In this document: piece by piece, positions 38,290 to 47,274 of the stretch
How positions within the stretch are numbered: the stretch's first letter is position 1
Layout of the letters: every line of letters starts with the position of its first letter
Assembly (NCBI RefSeq): GCF_014646355.1
Contig: NZ_BMNH01000014.1
Location: 124,001 to 188,000, forward strand
Length of the DNA stretch: 64,000 nucleotides
Reading direction: 5' to 3'
From: Nonomuraea cavernae
Lineage (GTDB): Bacteria; Actinomycetota; Actinomycetes; Streptosporangiales; Streptosporangiaceae
Program-made: the position numbers and the translations under genes
Notes under the pieces: generated by a model
What the model was told of the DNA's origin: nothing
What the model saw: the letters and a program-made list of their open reading frames with translations, nothing else
Databases searched by the model: none

Positions 38290-39221
38290 CGCGGGATCCA
38301 GTCCTTCCACACGATCTTGTTCTCGTTCACCCAGCGCTCGGCCGCCTGCTCGGCGGTGAGCTTCCTGTTGATCATGTCGCTGGCCACCGCGTTCTGGTTC
38401 TCGTTCGTCCAGGAGAAGTTGCGGACCAGCTCGTACGCCCGCCCGCCGGTCCCGGCGAACTTCGCGCTCACGATCTTGTCGAGGAGGTACGGCGGGTAGT
38501 CGCAGGCGACCTTGGCCGCGTCGGCGTCGCAGCCGACGGCGTAGGAGGGCAGGTTGACCTTCACGAGTTTGACCTTGGTGAAGAGCCACTGCGGCTCGTA
38601 GAAGTACATCAGCAGTGGCGTTCTGTTCTTCGTCGCCGACTGCGCGGCCTTGATCAGAGCCGCTTCGCTGCCGGAGTAGACGACCTTGTAATTGAGGCCG
38701 AGGTTCTTGACGAGAGTCTCGTCATTTGTGACGAATGTCGGATCGCCGTCAAGGATCTGTCCGAAATTGCCGGAACGGGGAGTCCGAAAAAGGCTGGCGT
38801 ACTTGTTCAGGTTTCTCCAGTCGGTGATGTCAGGATATTTCTTGACCATCCACTCCGGGACGTACCATCCGATCACCCCTTTGTTCCCGGTGAGCCCGGC
38901 GGAGAGCGCGACCTTCTTCTCCTCGATGTACTGCTTCTTCAGATCGGGATGACCCCAGTTCTCGACGATGACGTCGACCTTGCCCGTTTCGAAATCCCGC
39001 CAGGAATCGGCCTCCGTCATCTGGCGGGTCCGCACCTGGTAGCCCAGTTCGTGCTTCAGCAGATAGGCGAGCACGGCCGCCTGGGCCTCGTAGCCCGCCC
39101 AGGCGTGCACGTCGATGTTGACCGTGCCCTTCGCTCCGGGGCCGGGCGCGCTCTCCTCGCCGGAGCAGGCCGTCAGGAGCAGGACCGCCACCAGCGATCC
39201 CGCGAGTGTCTTGGTTCGCAT
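38286..39221 (-). CDS. Glycine betaine/choline ABC transporter substrate-binding lipoprotein (paralog 1)
   Basis: 311 residues. The lipobox is LLTACSG (cysteine about residue 22). The mature protein carries the OpuAC fold: VNIDVHAWAGYEAQAAVLAYLL, DVIVENWGHPDLKKQY, NKGVIGWYVPEWM, and a C-terminal NFSWTNENQNAVASDMINRKLTAEQAAERWV. Trp and Tyr residues expected in the quaternary-amine aromatic cage are abundant. ATG 39221 follows GGAG by 7 bases. It closely resembles the next upstream gene (paralog 2), so the transporter appears to have two alternative binding proteins. Confidence 0.92.
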   Translation of the reverse strand: MRTKTLAGSLVAVLLLTACSGEESAPGPGAKGTVNIDVHAWAGYEAQAAVLAYLLKHELGYQVRTRQMTEADSWRDFETGKVDVIVENWGHPDLKKQYIEEKKVALSAGLTGNKGVIGWYVPEWMVKKYPDITDWRNLNKYASLFRTPRSGNFGQILDGDPTFVTNDETLVKNLGLNYKVVYSGSEAALIKAAQSATKNRTPLLMYFYEPQWLFTKVKLVKVNLPSYAVGCDADAAKVACDYPPYLLDKIVSAKFAGTGGRAYELVRNFSWTNENQNAVASDMINRKLTAEQAAERWVNENKIVWKDWIPR

Positions 39222-39307
39222 GAGCGTCTCCGCGACCGTGACCCCGCCGGGCGGGGTCACGGCCAAGAGTCAGGGGGTCGGCGGGGTCGGCGGCGGCGTC
39301 GGCGGGG

Positions 39308-40273
39308 TCACTTGGGGATCCAGGCCTGCCACGTGGCCGTGTTGGCCTCGACCCACTTCTTGGCGGCCTGCTCGCCCGTCATGCCGTTGTTGGTCATGTC
39401 GTCGGCGACGGCGTTCTGGTCCTCGTTGGTCCAGCTGAAGTTCTTGACCAGCTCGTACGCCTTGCCGCCGGTCTGGGCGAACTTCGTGCTCACGATCTTG
39501 TCCAGGTCCATCTCGGCGTAGTCGCAGGCCACCTTCTTGGGGTCGGCGTCACAGCCCTCGGTGTACGGCGGCAGGTTGACGCGGACCAGTTCGGTCTTGC
39601 TGAACAGCCAGTGCGGGTCCCAGAAGTAGAACAGCAGCGGCTTCTGCTGCTCCTGCGCCTGCTGGGCGCCCTTGATCAGGGCGGCCTCGCTGCCCCCGGT
39701 GACGACCTTGAGGTCGAGCTTGAGGTTCTTGATCAGCGCGTCCTCGTTGCTGACGTACGACGGGTCGCCGAACAGCAGCTGGCCCTTGTCGCCCGACTCG
39801 GAGGTCTTGAACAGATGGGCGTACTTGTTGAGGTTCTTGTAGTCGGTGATGCCCGGGTGCTTGTCGGCCATCCACTTGGGGATGTACCAGCCGATGACCC
39901 CCTTGTTGCCGGTCGAGCCGGCGACCTGGGCGACCTTCTTCTCGTCGATGAACTTCTGCTTGAGGTCGGGGTGGCCCCAGTTCTCGATGATGACGTCGAC
40001 GTCGCCGGTCTCGAAGCCCTCCCAGGCGAGCTGTTCCTTGATCTCGGGCAGTTCCACGGTGTAGCCGAGCTCGTTCTTCAGCAGGTAGGCGACCACGTTC
40101 GCGCTGGCCTCGTAGCCGACCCAGGGGTTGATCGCGATCTTCACGGTGCCGCCGGCCGACGCGCCGGAGCTCGCCTGGGGGGCGGCGGAGCCGGGCGTGT
40201 CCTCCACTTTGGCGCCGCCGCATCCGGCGGCGAGTCCAAGGACGAGCAGGCCTGCGAGCAGGCGAATCTTCAT
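39308..40273 (-). CDS. Glycine betaine/choline ABC transporter substrate-binding lipoprotein (paralog 2)
   Basis: 321 residues. The lipobox is GLAAGCGG (cysteine about residue 18), then a low-complexity Ser/Ala linker. The fold is the same OpuAC type: VKIAINPWVGYEASANVVAYLL, DVIIENWGHPDLKQKF, NKGVIGWYIPKWM, CDADPKKVACDYAEMDLDKIVSTKF and the Trp-rich C-terminus ending TWQAWIPK. It shares most motif positions with paralog 1. ATG 40273 overlaps the permease stop as ATGA, with AAGGA 7 bases upstream. G-rich CGGGGTCGG repeats fill the 86 bp to the next gene. Confidence 0.93.
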   Translation of the reverse strand: MKIRLLAGLLVLGLAAGCGGAKVEDTPGSAAPQASSGASAGGTVKIAINPWVGYEASANVVAYLLKNELGYTVELPEIKEQLAWEGFETGDVDVIIENWGHPDLKQKFIDEKKVAQVAGSTGNKGVIGWYIPKWMADKHPGITDYKNLNKYAHLFKTSESGDKGQLLFGDPSYVSNEDALIKNLKLDLKVVTGGSEAALIKGAQQAQEQQKPLLFYFWDPHWLFSKTELVRVNLPPYTEGCDADPKKVACDYAEMDLDKIVSTKFAQTGGKAYELVKNFSWTNEDQNAVADDMTNNGMTGEQAAKKWVEANTATWQAWIPK

Positions 40274-42183
40274 ACCGAGTTCCTTTGGTGGGGTGAGGAG
40301 CGCCTGTCGGCGCCCTGCGTGATGCGGTCGAGCATGATGCCGAGCAGGACGATCGCCACGCCGGCGGCGAAGCCCATCCCGAAGTCGGTCCGCTGGGAGA
40401 AGCCGGACACCACGTCGTAACCCAGCGCGCCGCCCCCGACCAGCGCGCCGAGCACGACCATGGCGAGCGTCAGCACGATGCCCTGGTTGGCCGCCAGCAG
40501 GATCGCCTGGCGCGCCATCGGCAGCTGCACCTTGCGCAACAGCTGGCCCGGCGTGGATCCGGCGGACAGGGCCGCCTCGACCACCGGGTGCGGCACCGCC
40601 CGGATGCCCTGCTCGACCAGCCGGATCACCGGCGGCGCCGCGTAGATCACCGAGGCGAAGATCGCGGTGAACTTGGTCGGGCCGAACAGCGCGAGCGCGG
40701 GCAGCAGGTAGACGAACGACGGCATGGTCTGGGCCGCGTCGAGCAGCGGGCGCTGCACGGCGGAGTACCGTGCCGAGCGGGCCGCGGCCACGCCCAGCAC
40801 CAGGCCGATCACCAGGACGGCCAGCACCGCGACGACGACCATGGTCAGCGTCACCATGCTGTGCTCCCAGAGCCCGAGCAGCGCGATCGCCAGCAGGCAG
40901 CCGAGCGCGGTGAGCGCCGGGCGGATCCCGCTCGACCACCAGGCCAGGAGCAGCACGGCCGCGGCGACCAGCCACCACGGCGCCGAGGTGAGCAGGCCCT
41001 GCAGCGGGTTCAGCAGCGCCTCGCTGGTCACGTTCTTGATCGCCTCGGTGGCGTCGTACCAGTTGACCTCGGCCCACCTGACCGCGTCGTTCACCGGGCC
41101 GCCCATCGGGAGCACCCACTGGCCGGGGAAGGCCGGCGGCAGCGCGTACGTCAGCGCCACGCCGCCCGCGACCAGCCCGGCGGCGACCGGCCACCGCCAC
41201 CGGGCGGTGCGCTCGTGCGCGCGGCGGTGGGCGGCGGCCATCGTGGTGCGATCGAGGACCACGGCCATGACCACGATGGCCAGGCCGGCGGGGAGCATGA
41301 TGCCGACGTTCTGGCGGGACAGGCCGCGGATGATGTCGGAGCCGAGACCGGGCGCGGAGATCAGGTTGGCGATCACCACCATGGACAGCGCCATCATGAT
41401 GGTCTGGTTGACCGCCAGCGTCATCGTCGACCGGGCCAGCGGCAGATGCACCTTGCGCAGCGTCTGCCAGGAGGTCGCGCCGAGCGACGCCGACGCCTCG
41501 ACGGCCACGGGGGAGACCTGCTCGATGGCCAGCGCGGTGATGCGGATGGCGGGCGGGATCGCGTAGATCATGGTGGCGATGGCCCCGGCCGGCGCGCCGA
41601 TCTGGAAGAACAGCACCATCGGCGCCAGGTAGGCGAACGTCGGCATGATCTGCATGATGTCCAGCACCGGGTTGAGCGCCCGGCGCAGCCGCGGCGAGCG
41701 CCCGGCCCAGACGCCCAGCGGCAGGCCGATCACCAGCGACAGCAGCACCGCGGTGCCGACCAGGGCCAGCGTGTCGACGCTCGACTCCCAGACGCCGAGC
41801 ACGCCGAAGCTGGCGAAGCCCGCCGCTCCGAGCAGCCCGATCCGCCAGCCGCCCGCCAGCCAGCCGAGCCCGGCCATCAGGCCGATCAGGCCCGGCCAGC
41901 CAAGCCCGTGCAGCGCGCTCTGGAGCGCGACGAAGATCGCGCCGACGAACAGCCGGATGTAGTTGATGAAGTACAGGAAGACCGGGCTGGCGTTCTTGTT
42001 GTCGTCGACCCATTCGCGCAGGTCGGTGATCGCCAGGAACTGCGGGGCGTCGTCGTCGTGCGGGAGCGTTCCCGCCCCCCGGAAGACCAGGTAGCCGGCG
42101 ACGAACAGGACCGCGATGCCCGCGGGCGCCGCCCAGCCGGGCACCCTGAGCCCGGAGCGGGTCCCGACTGCCGTGGCGCTCAT
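40270..42183 (-). CDS. Glycine betaine-type ABC permease, two fused permease domains
   Basis: 637 residues. Two complete ProW-like domains are joined. The first runs about 100-315 with WESSVDTLALVGTAVLLSLVIGLPLG, the EAA-loop region EASASLGATSWQTLRKVHLPLAR and ANLISAPGLG. The second, about 445-625, runs WEHSMVTLTMVVVAVLAVLVIG, EAALSAGSTPGQLLRKVQLPMAR and GALVGGGALGYDV. A hydrophobic linker with about four extra helices separates them. The fused arrangement provides both halves of the channel. ATG overlaps the ATPase stop and the gene stop overlaps the next ATG. Confidence 0.93.
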   Translation of the reverse strand: MSATAVGTRSGLRVPGWAAPAGIAVLFVAGYLVFRGAGTLPHDDDAPQFLAITDLREWVDDNKNASPVFLYFINYIRLFVGAIFVALQSALHGLGWPGLIGLMAGLGWLAGGWRIGLLGAAGFASFGVLGVWESSVDTLALVGTAVLLSLVIGLPLGVWAGRSPRLRRALNPVLDIMQIMPTFAYLAPMVLFFQIGAPAGAIATMIYAIPPAIRITALAIEQVSPVAVEASASLGATSWQTLRKVHLPLARSTMTLAVNQTIMMALSMVVIANLISAPGLGSDIIRGLSRQNVGIMLPAGLAIVVMAVVLDRTTMAAAHRRAHERTARWRWPVAAGLVAGGVALTYALPPAFPGQWVLPMGGPVNDAVRWAEVNWYDATEAIKNVTSEALLNPLQGLLTSAPWWLVAAAVLLLAWWSSGIRPALTALGCLLAIALLGLWEHSMVTLTMVVVAVLAVLVIGLVLGVAAARSARYSAVQRPLLDAAQTMPSFVYLLPALALFGPTKFTAIFASVIYAAPPVIRLVEQGIRAVPHPVVEAALSAGSTPGQLLRKVQLPMARQAILLAANQGIVLTLAMVVLGALVGGGALGYDVVSGFSQRTDFGMGFAAGVAIVLLGIMLDRITQGADRRSSPHQRNSV

Positions 42184-43244
42184 GTCGTCGCCTGTACGGC
42201 CTGCTGGTCGGTGTCCTGTCCGGACAGGAACGTGAGGAGGTCCACCCGGTCCACGACGCCGGCCGGCTCGCCCTCGTCGACGACCCTGATGGGGCGGGAC
42301 GTGGCCGAGGCGACGGCGACGGCGTCCTTGATGACCGTCGACGCCGGCAGCTCGGGGCCGTCGAGCGGTTCGCCGGGCTCGGGCGGGCGGCAGATCCAGC
42401 GGAGCGTCAGCACGTGGCTGCGGGGCACGTCGCGGACGAAGTCGGCCACGTAGTCGTCGGCCGGCGCGCCCACCAGCTCCTCCGGTGTGCCGAGCTGCAC
42501 GATCGAGCCCGCCCGCATGATCGCGATGCGCTCGCCCAGCTTGAGCGCCTCGGACAGGTCGTGGGTGATGAACACCATCGTCTTGCCGACCTCGCGGTGC
42601 AGCCGGATCACCTCGGCCTGCATGTCGCGGCGGATCAGCGGGTCGAGCGCGCTGAACGGCTCGTCGAACAGCATGACCTCCGGGTCCACCGCCAGCGCGC
42701 GGGCCAGGCCGACGCGCTGCTGCATGCCGCCGGAGAGCTGGTCGGGGTAGGCGTCGGCGTGGCCGTCGAGGCCGACCAGCGACAGGATCTCCCCGGCGCG
42801 GGCGTGCCTGGCGGCCCTGCCCACGCCCTGGATCTCCAGGCCGTAGCCGACGTTGTCGATCACCCGCCGGTGGGGGAGCAGGCCGAAGTGCTGGAACACC
42901 ATGCTGACCCGGTGGCGCCGCAGGTCGCGTAACCGTGCCGGGGAGGCCTGGCCGACGTCCTCGCCGCCGATCCGGATCACGCCCGCGCTCGGCTCGATCA
43001 GCCGGGTGAGGCAGCGGACGAGCGTGGACTTACCACTGCCCGACAGGCCCATCACGACGAACACCTCGCCGGGCCGGACGGTGAAGCTCACGTCTCTGAC
43101 GGCGGCGGTGCATCCGGTCTTCTCCCTGAGCGCGGCCGGCTCCAGGAACCTGTCGTCGCACCTGAGCACCTTCTCCGCCGTGGGGCCGAAGATCTTCCAA
43201 AGCCCCTCGACTTCGATGGCCGTACTGTCGGGAGAAACCCCCAC
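42180..43244 (-). CDS. Glycine betaine-type ABC transporter ATP-binding protein
   Basis: 354 residues. Walker A GLSGSGKST, Q-loop VFQHFGLLPHR, signature LSGGMQQRVGLARAL, Walker B VMLFDEPFSALD and switch His ITHDLSEAL are intact. The N-terminus WKIFGPTAEKVL and C-terminal about 90 residues with one CBS-like segment match OpuAA/ProV, where CBS domains sense ionic strength. GTG 43244 is chosen because AAGGAGG is 5 bases upstream; an in-frame ATG 30 bp earlier would hide that site inside the gene. First gene of the five-gene betaine/choline operon. Confidence 0.93.
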   Translation of the reverse strand: MGVSPDSTAIEVEGLWKIFGPTAEKVLRCDDRFLEPAALREKTGCTAAVRDVSFTVRPGEVFVVMGLSGSGKSTLVRCLTRLIEPSAGVIRIGGEDVGQASPARLRDLRRHRVSMVFQHFGLLPHRRVIDNVGYGLEIQGVGRAARHARAGEILSLVGLDGHADAYPDQLSGGMQQRVGLARALAVDPEVMLFDEPFSALDPLIRRDMQAEVIRLHREVGKTMVFITHDLSEALKLGERIAIMRAGSIVQLGTPEELVGAPADDYVADFVRDVPRSHVLTLRWICRPPEPGEPLDGPELPASTVIKDAVAVASATSRPIRVVDEGEPAGVVDRVDLLTFLSGQDTDQQAVQATT

Positions 43245-43587
43245 ACCCGCCTCCTTGTTGACGGGGCTCAACATATGTCGTAGATAACGCGAATCTCAAC
43301 GCTGTGACCTTCCGGAGACCGTCGCGCTCCTTCCGTGTTATATGTCTGGAACGTGACAATCACCCATTTATGGACACTTAAGGCGTGAAGGGTGCTTTTT
43401 AGCTAGGGATCGGCTAGAAAAGGGGCTCCAGGTTCCCGGCTCATGCGTCACACTGAACGACTTTTGTCGCGTTATGGTCGCTTGGCCGACCTGGTACGAA
43501 TGTGTTCCAATTACCCGCACCTGCTGGATTTCCCCACAGGTCTCAGGACCTTCAATACGCCGATTCGGGGCGAGAGGTTTGCGTTCG
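43245..43587. other. Divergent promoter region between betaine operon and conservon 2
   Basis: 343 bp without a gene. On the minus strand TTGAGA at 43298-43293, an 18-bp spacer and TATGTT at 43274-43269 form a plausible promoter for the betaine operon. An AT-rich stretch (43360-43420) is in the middle. The plus-strand element at 43482-43516, TTGGCCGACCTGGTACG followed by TGTGTTCCAATTACCC, is nearly identical to 56805-56840 in front of conservon 3 and probably belongs to the cvnA promoter or operator. Confidence 0.6.
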
Positions 43588-46248
43588 GTGAGTACACAGT
43601 TGGGTGTGAGGCAGGCGGACGAAGGGAACTGGCGCCTGCGCAACTGGCGCGTCCGGGCACGGCTCGTCGCCCTCATCCTGGTGCCGACCGCCGCCGCCGT
43701 GCTGCTCGGCGGTGTCCAGGTGGTCGTGTCCACGGGGGCCGCCGCCGACTACGCCCGCACCAATCAGCTCGCCCAGCTGTCCGAACAGGTCGGCGAGCTC
43801 ACCCACCTCGCCTCCGGTGAGCGCGCCAGGACCTCGTGGTTCATCGCCCAGGGCCGCCCCGAGGACGAACTGCCCGAGGTGCGCGGCCAGATGGCGCACG
43901 TGGACGAGATCGTCAAGCAGGTACGCGGCAGCGCGACGCAGCTCCAGGGCGCCGTGACCGGCCGCACCGCCGACCAGATCGAGGCCATGCTCAGCCGCCT
44001 CGACGACCTGAAGGGGCTGCGCCAGCAGGCGATCGAGGCGGACCTGCTGCCCGGTCCCGCCGTCGAGCTCTACACGATCATCATCGGCGACCTGCTCAAC
44101 ATCCACAACGAGCTGATCAAGGGCAGCCAGGACGACGAGCTCTTCCGCCAGACCCGCATGCTCGACGCGCTCGCCCGCGCCAAGGAGAGCGTCTCCCTCC
44201 AGCAGGCGCTGGTCACGACGGTCCTGGTCGAGGGCAGGTTCGACCAGGAGCAGCTGAAGCGCTTCCTCGGCGAGCTCTCGCGCGAGAGCAACGAGCGCAA
44301 GCGCTTCGCCGCCGAGGCCACCGCCGACGAGCGCCGCCTCTTCGACGAGACCGTCAACGGCCGGCCCGCCGACCGCATGCTGTTCCTGCGCGAGCTGGTG
44401 CTGATCAGGGCCACCGCCGGGCTGCCGCTGCGCGGACTCGACCTGACCCGCGACGAGACCGGGGCCAGGCGCGACGACGCCACCGAATGGTTCGAGGCGG
44501 CCGACGTCGTGGCCGACGCCATGCGCGTGGTCGAGGAACGCCAGGCCACCGGCATCCTGACCCGTAGCGAGTCGCTCAGCTCCGCCGAGCAGGCCCGCGC
44601 CTACGTGGTCGCCGGCGCCGTGCTGGCGCTGCTCGTGGCCGTGCTGCTGATCACCACGGGCGTGGCCAGGTCGCTGGTCCGGCCGCTGCGCCGGCTGCGC
44701 GGCGAGGCGCTGGAGATCGCCGGGCAGCGGCTGCCCGAGTTCGTGCAGCGGGTGCGGGAGGCGCGTGACGGCTCGGTCGACGTCGAGGTGCCGCCCATCG
44801 GCGTCTTCTCCAAGGACGAGGTGGGCGAGGTCGCCCGCGCCTTCGACGAGGTGCACCGCGAAGCCGTACGGCTGGCCGGCGACGAGGCGCGGCTGCGCTC
44901 GAACGTCAACTCGATGTTCGTCAACCTGTCGCGGCGCAGCCAGACGCTGGTCGAGCGGCAGCTGACGCTGATCGAGCGGCTGGAGCGCGGCGAGCGCGAC
45001 GACACCCGCCTCGGCGACCTGTTCAAGCTCGACCACCTGGCCACCCGCATGCGCCGCAACAGCGAGAACCTGCTGGTCCTGGCCGGCCAGGAGGCGGCCC
45101 GCCGGTGGAGCGAGCCGATCGAGCTGATGGACGTGGTGCGCGCGGCGCTCGGCGAGGTCGAGAGCTACGACCGGGTCAGCCTCCAGGTCCAGTCCGAGGT
45201 CGCGATCGCCGGTCAGGCGGTGACCGACGTGGTGCACCTGCTGGCCGAGCTGGTCGAGAACGCCGTCTCGTTCTCCTCCCGCGACACCAAGGTCACCATC
45301 TCCAGCAGCAGGATCAACGGCGGCGGACTGATGATCTCCGTCACCGACAACGGCCTCGGCATGAGTCCGGAGGAACTCACCGAGGCCAACTGGCGGCTGG
45401 CGCATCCACCCGTGGTGGACGTCTCGGTCTCGCGGCGGATGGGCCTGTTCGTGGTCGGCCGGCTGGCCCTGCGCCACAGCATCAGGGTGCAGCTGCGCCG
45501 CCAGGACATCGGCGGGCTGACGGCGATGGTGCTGGTGCCCGAGACGCTGCTCGCGCCCCTGCCGGGCCAGTCGCCCGGTCAGCCGGGCGTCCAGGAGCCG
45601 GCCCCGCTCGCCCGGATCCCGGCGCAGCAGGCCGGACCCGGGCACGCGCCGCCGGTCCACGCGCCACCCGCGCCCGTGCCGCCCATGCCGCCCGTGCCCG
45701 CCTCCGGCGCCTCGTTCACCGACACGCCGTCGATGCCCGGCCAGGGCCATCCCTCGTACGACATCCCGCAGCCCCAGCCGTCGTCCTGGTTCACCTCGGA
45801 CCACACGCACTCGGCCGAGATACCGCGGCCCGACTCCGCGATCCCGCCTCCCGCCGAGCCGGAGCCGGACGAGTTCCTGCCGATCTACGCCTCCGTCGAC
45901 TCCAGCAGCTGGTTCACCAAGGCGTCCGTCACCCGGGAGCCCGGTCAGGAGGCCGGTCAGGAGCCCGGTCAGGAGCCCGCCCAGGACAGGCGCGAGGAGA
46001 CGTGGTCGTCGCCGGCCGACGACGGCTGGCAGGCGGCGGGAGCGGTCAGCCGGCCCATGCGGAGCGGCACCACCGCCTCCGGGCTGCCCAAGCGCACGCC
46101 CCGGGCCAATCTGGTGCCGGGCGCCGCCTCGCCGCCGGCCGCGCCCATGCCCCAGCCCCCGATCTCGCCGGACCGGCTGCGCAGCCGGCTCGCCGGCTAC
46201 CAGCAGGGCGTCCGGAAAGGCCGTTCAGAGCTGGAGGAGGACGCTTGA
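43588..46248 (+). CDS. cvnA: Conservon sensor kinase-like protein CvnA (conservon 2)
   Basis: 886 residues from GTG 43588, where GAGAGG lies 10 bases upstream, as in conservon 3. Membrane segments are near 24-44 (RLVALILVPTAAAVLLGGVQV) and 335-357. HAMP, LFKLDHLATRMRRN (about 475-488) and a GHKL domain with N-box ELVENAVSFS and an intact G1 DNGLG follow. The tail has DEFLPIYASVDSSSWF, GLPKRTPRANLVPG and QQGVRKGR, and a Gln-Glu repeat (GQEAGQEPGQEP, nt 45945-45984). An open frame extends further upstream to 43474 but has no ribosome site. This conservon has lost an intact cvnB gene. Confidence 0.9.
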   Translation: MSTQLGVRQADEGNWRLRNWRVRARLVALILVPTAAAVLLGGVQVVVSTGAAADYARTNQLAQLSEQVGELTHLASGERARTSWFIAQGRPEDELPEVRGQMAHVDEIVKQVRGSATQLQGAVTGRTADQIEAMLSRLDDLKGLRQQAIEADLLPGPAVELYTIIIGDLLNIHNELIKGSQDDELFRQTRMLDALARAKESVSLQQALVTTVLVEGRFDQEQLKRFLGELSRESNERKRFAAEATADERRLFDETVNGRPADRMLFLRELVLIRATAGLPLRGLDLTRDETGARRDDATEWFEAADVVADAMRVVEERQATGILTRSESLSSAEQARAYVVAGAVLALLVAVLLITTGVARSLVRPLRRLRGEALEIAGQRLPEFVQRVREARDGSVDVEVPPIGVFSKDEVGEVARAFDEVHREAVRLAGDEARLRSNVNSMFVNLSRRSQTLVERQLTLIERLERGERDDTRLGDLFKLDHLATRMRRNSENLLVLAGQEAARRWSEPIELMDVVRAALGEVESYDRVSLQVQSEVAIAGQAVTDVVHLLAELVENAVSFSSRDTKVTISSSRINGGGLMISVTDNGLGMSPEELTEANWRLAHPPVVDVSVSRRMGLFVVGRLALRHSIRVQLRRQDIGGLTAMVLVPETLLAPLPGQSPGQPGVQEPAPLARIPAQQAGPGHAPPVHAPPAPVPPMPPVPASGASFTDTPSMPGQGHPSYDIPQPQPSSWFTSDHTHSAEIPRPDSAIPPPAEPEPDEFLPIYASVDSSSWFTKASVTREPGQEAGQEPGQEPAQDRREETWSSPADDGWQAAGAVSRPMRSGTTASGLPKRTPRANLVPGAASPPAAPMPQPPISPDRLRSRLAGYQQGVRKGRSELEEDA

Positions 46249-46322
46249 CCCTGGTCGAACGCGCCGGGCAGGTGCTCACGCCCGCCGTGCGAGCCGAGCT
46301 CTCGGCCGCGCGCCCCTGGTGA
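46245..46322 (+). pseudogene. cvnB remnant (25-codon ORF)
   Basis: TTG 46245 opens a 25-residue frame, TLVERAGQVLTPAVRAEL..ARP, that matches the extreme C-terminus of CvnB in conservons 1 and 3 (TLLVERAGQVLTPAVRAELQAARPR). About 115 codons of roadblock domain are absent. The frame starts right at the cvnA stop (overlap TTGA) with GGAGGAGG upstream, so the cvnB ribosome site survived and was joined to its last codons. The product could still be made but cannot form a roadblock fold. Confidence 0.85.
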
Positions 46323-46334
46323 TGGGAGTGAACG

Positions 46335-46703
46335 TTGGCATCGTGGCATGACGGCGAGCCGGAGCAGGAGCGAAGCTCTCTGGTCCGGATGTACGCCGTC
46401 ACCGGCGGCCGGACGGCGCCGAGGACCGGGCTCGCCATGGAGGCGCTCGTCTCCTCGGCCACGTCGGCTCAGCTCGGAATGACGTACACGCGGGAGTATC
46501 GTGCGATCAGCGAACTGTGCCGCCAGGTGAGGTCGGTGGCGGAGGTGTCGGCGTTGCTGGCCATCCCGCTGGGAGTGGCGAGGGTGCTGGTCGCGGACAT
46601 GGAGGCGGAAGGGCTGGTCAGGGTCTACCAGCCACAGCTAGAGGCGGGGCTGCCGGACAGGCGCCTGCTCGAAAGGGTGCTCAGTGGACTTCGCAGGCTC
46701 TAG
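46335..46703 (+). CDS. cvnC: DUF742 protein CvnC (conservon 2)
   Basis: 122 residues. SSLVRMYAVTGGRTAPRTGLAMEALVS and the wHTH-like SELCRQVRSVAEVSALLAIPLGVARVLVADMEAEGLVRVYQPQ end in LERVLSGLRRL. TTG 46335 is 6 bases after GGGAG and 12 bp after the cvnB remnant. The last 20 bp overlap cvnD. Confidence 0.9.
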   Translation: MASWHDGEPEQERSSLVRMYAVTGGRTAPRTGLAMEALVSSATSAQLGMTYTREYRAISELCRQVRSVAEVSALLAIPLGVARVLVADMEAEGLVRVYQPQLEAGLPDRRLLERVLSGLRRL

Positions 46704-47253
46704 CTCGGGCCTCACCTCGACGAAGATCGTCGTCGCGGGTGGGTTCGGTGTCGGGAAGACGACGTTCGTGGGAGCGGTGTCCGAGATCATGCCGCTGACC
46801 ACGGAGGCGGTGATGACGGACGCGTCGTCGGGCATCGACGACCTGGCGCACACGCCGGGCAAGACGACCACGACGGTCGCGATGGACTTCGGGCGGATGG
46901 CGCTCGACCGTGATCTGCTCCTCTACCTGTTCGGGACCCCGGGCCAGCACCGGTTCTGGTTCATGTGGGACGACCTGGTGCGCGGCGCGATCGGGGCCGT
47001 GGTGCTGGTCGACTCGCGGCGGCTGGCCGACAGCTTCCCGGCGATCGACTACTTCGAGGACGCCAAGCTGCCGTTCGTGGTCGGCCTCAACGGGTGGGAC
47101 GGCCACTTCCCGCACATGGAGAACGAGGTGCGCGAGGCGCTCACCCTCTCTCCCCACGTGCCCGTGGTGCGCACCGACGCCCGCGCCCGCGAGGCGGTCA
47201 AGCACACGCTCATCGCGCTGGTGGAGCACGCCATGACCGTCCGCGCGCACTGA
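46684..47253 (+). CDS. cvnD: Conservon GTPase CvnD (conservon 2)
   Basis: 189 residues. P-loop GGFGVGKTTFVGA, LFGTPGQHRFWFMWDDLVRGA, LVDSRRLADSF and GLNGWD are present, so the nucleotide-binding site is intact although its CvnB partner is missing here. GTG 46684 overlaps cvnC as in the other conservons. It ends 22 bp from the convergent SIS gene. Confidence 0.93.
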   Translation: MDFAGSSSGLTSTKIVVAGGFGVGKTTFVGAVSEIMPLTTEAVMTDASSGIDDLAHTPGKTTTTVAMDFGRMALDRDLLLYLFGTPGQHRFWFMWDDLVRGAIGAVVLVDSRRLADSFPAIDYFEDAKLPFVVGLNGWDGHFPHMENEVREALTLSPHVPVVRTDARAREAVKHTLIALVEHAMTVRAH

Positions 47254-47274
47254 CCGGCCGTCCCCGCACCCCGC

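Noticed and set aside
38286..38589. Upstream extension of the GMC oxidoreductase by about 100 codons
   Set aside because: That stretch is another frame of the binding-protein gene; the family N-terminus begins at the TTG at 38289.
43552..45810. 752-codon minus-strand frame opposite cvnA of conservon 2
   Set aside because: It is antisense to a gene with clear membrane, HAMP and ATPase motifs; composition is dominated by Gly, Arg and Ala as in GC-frame artefacts.
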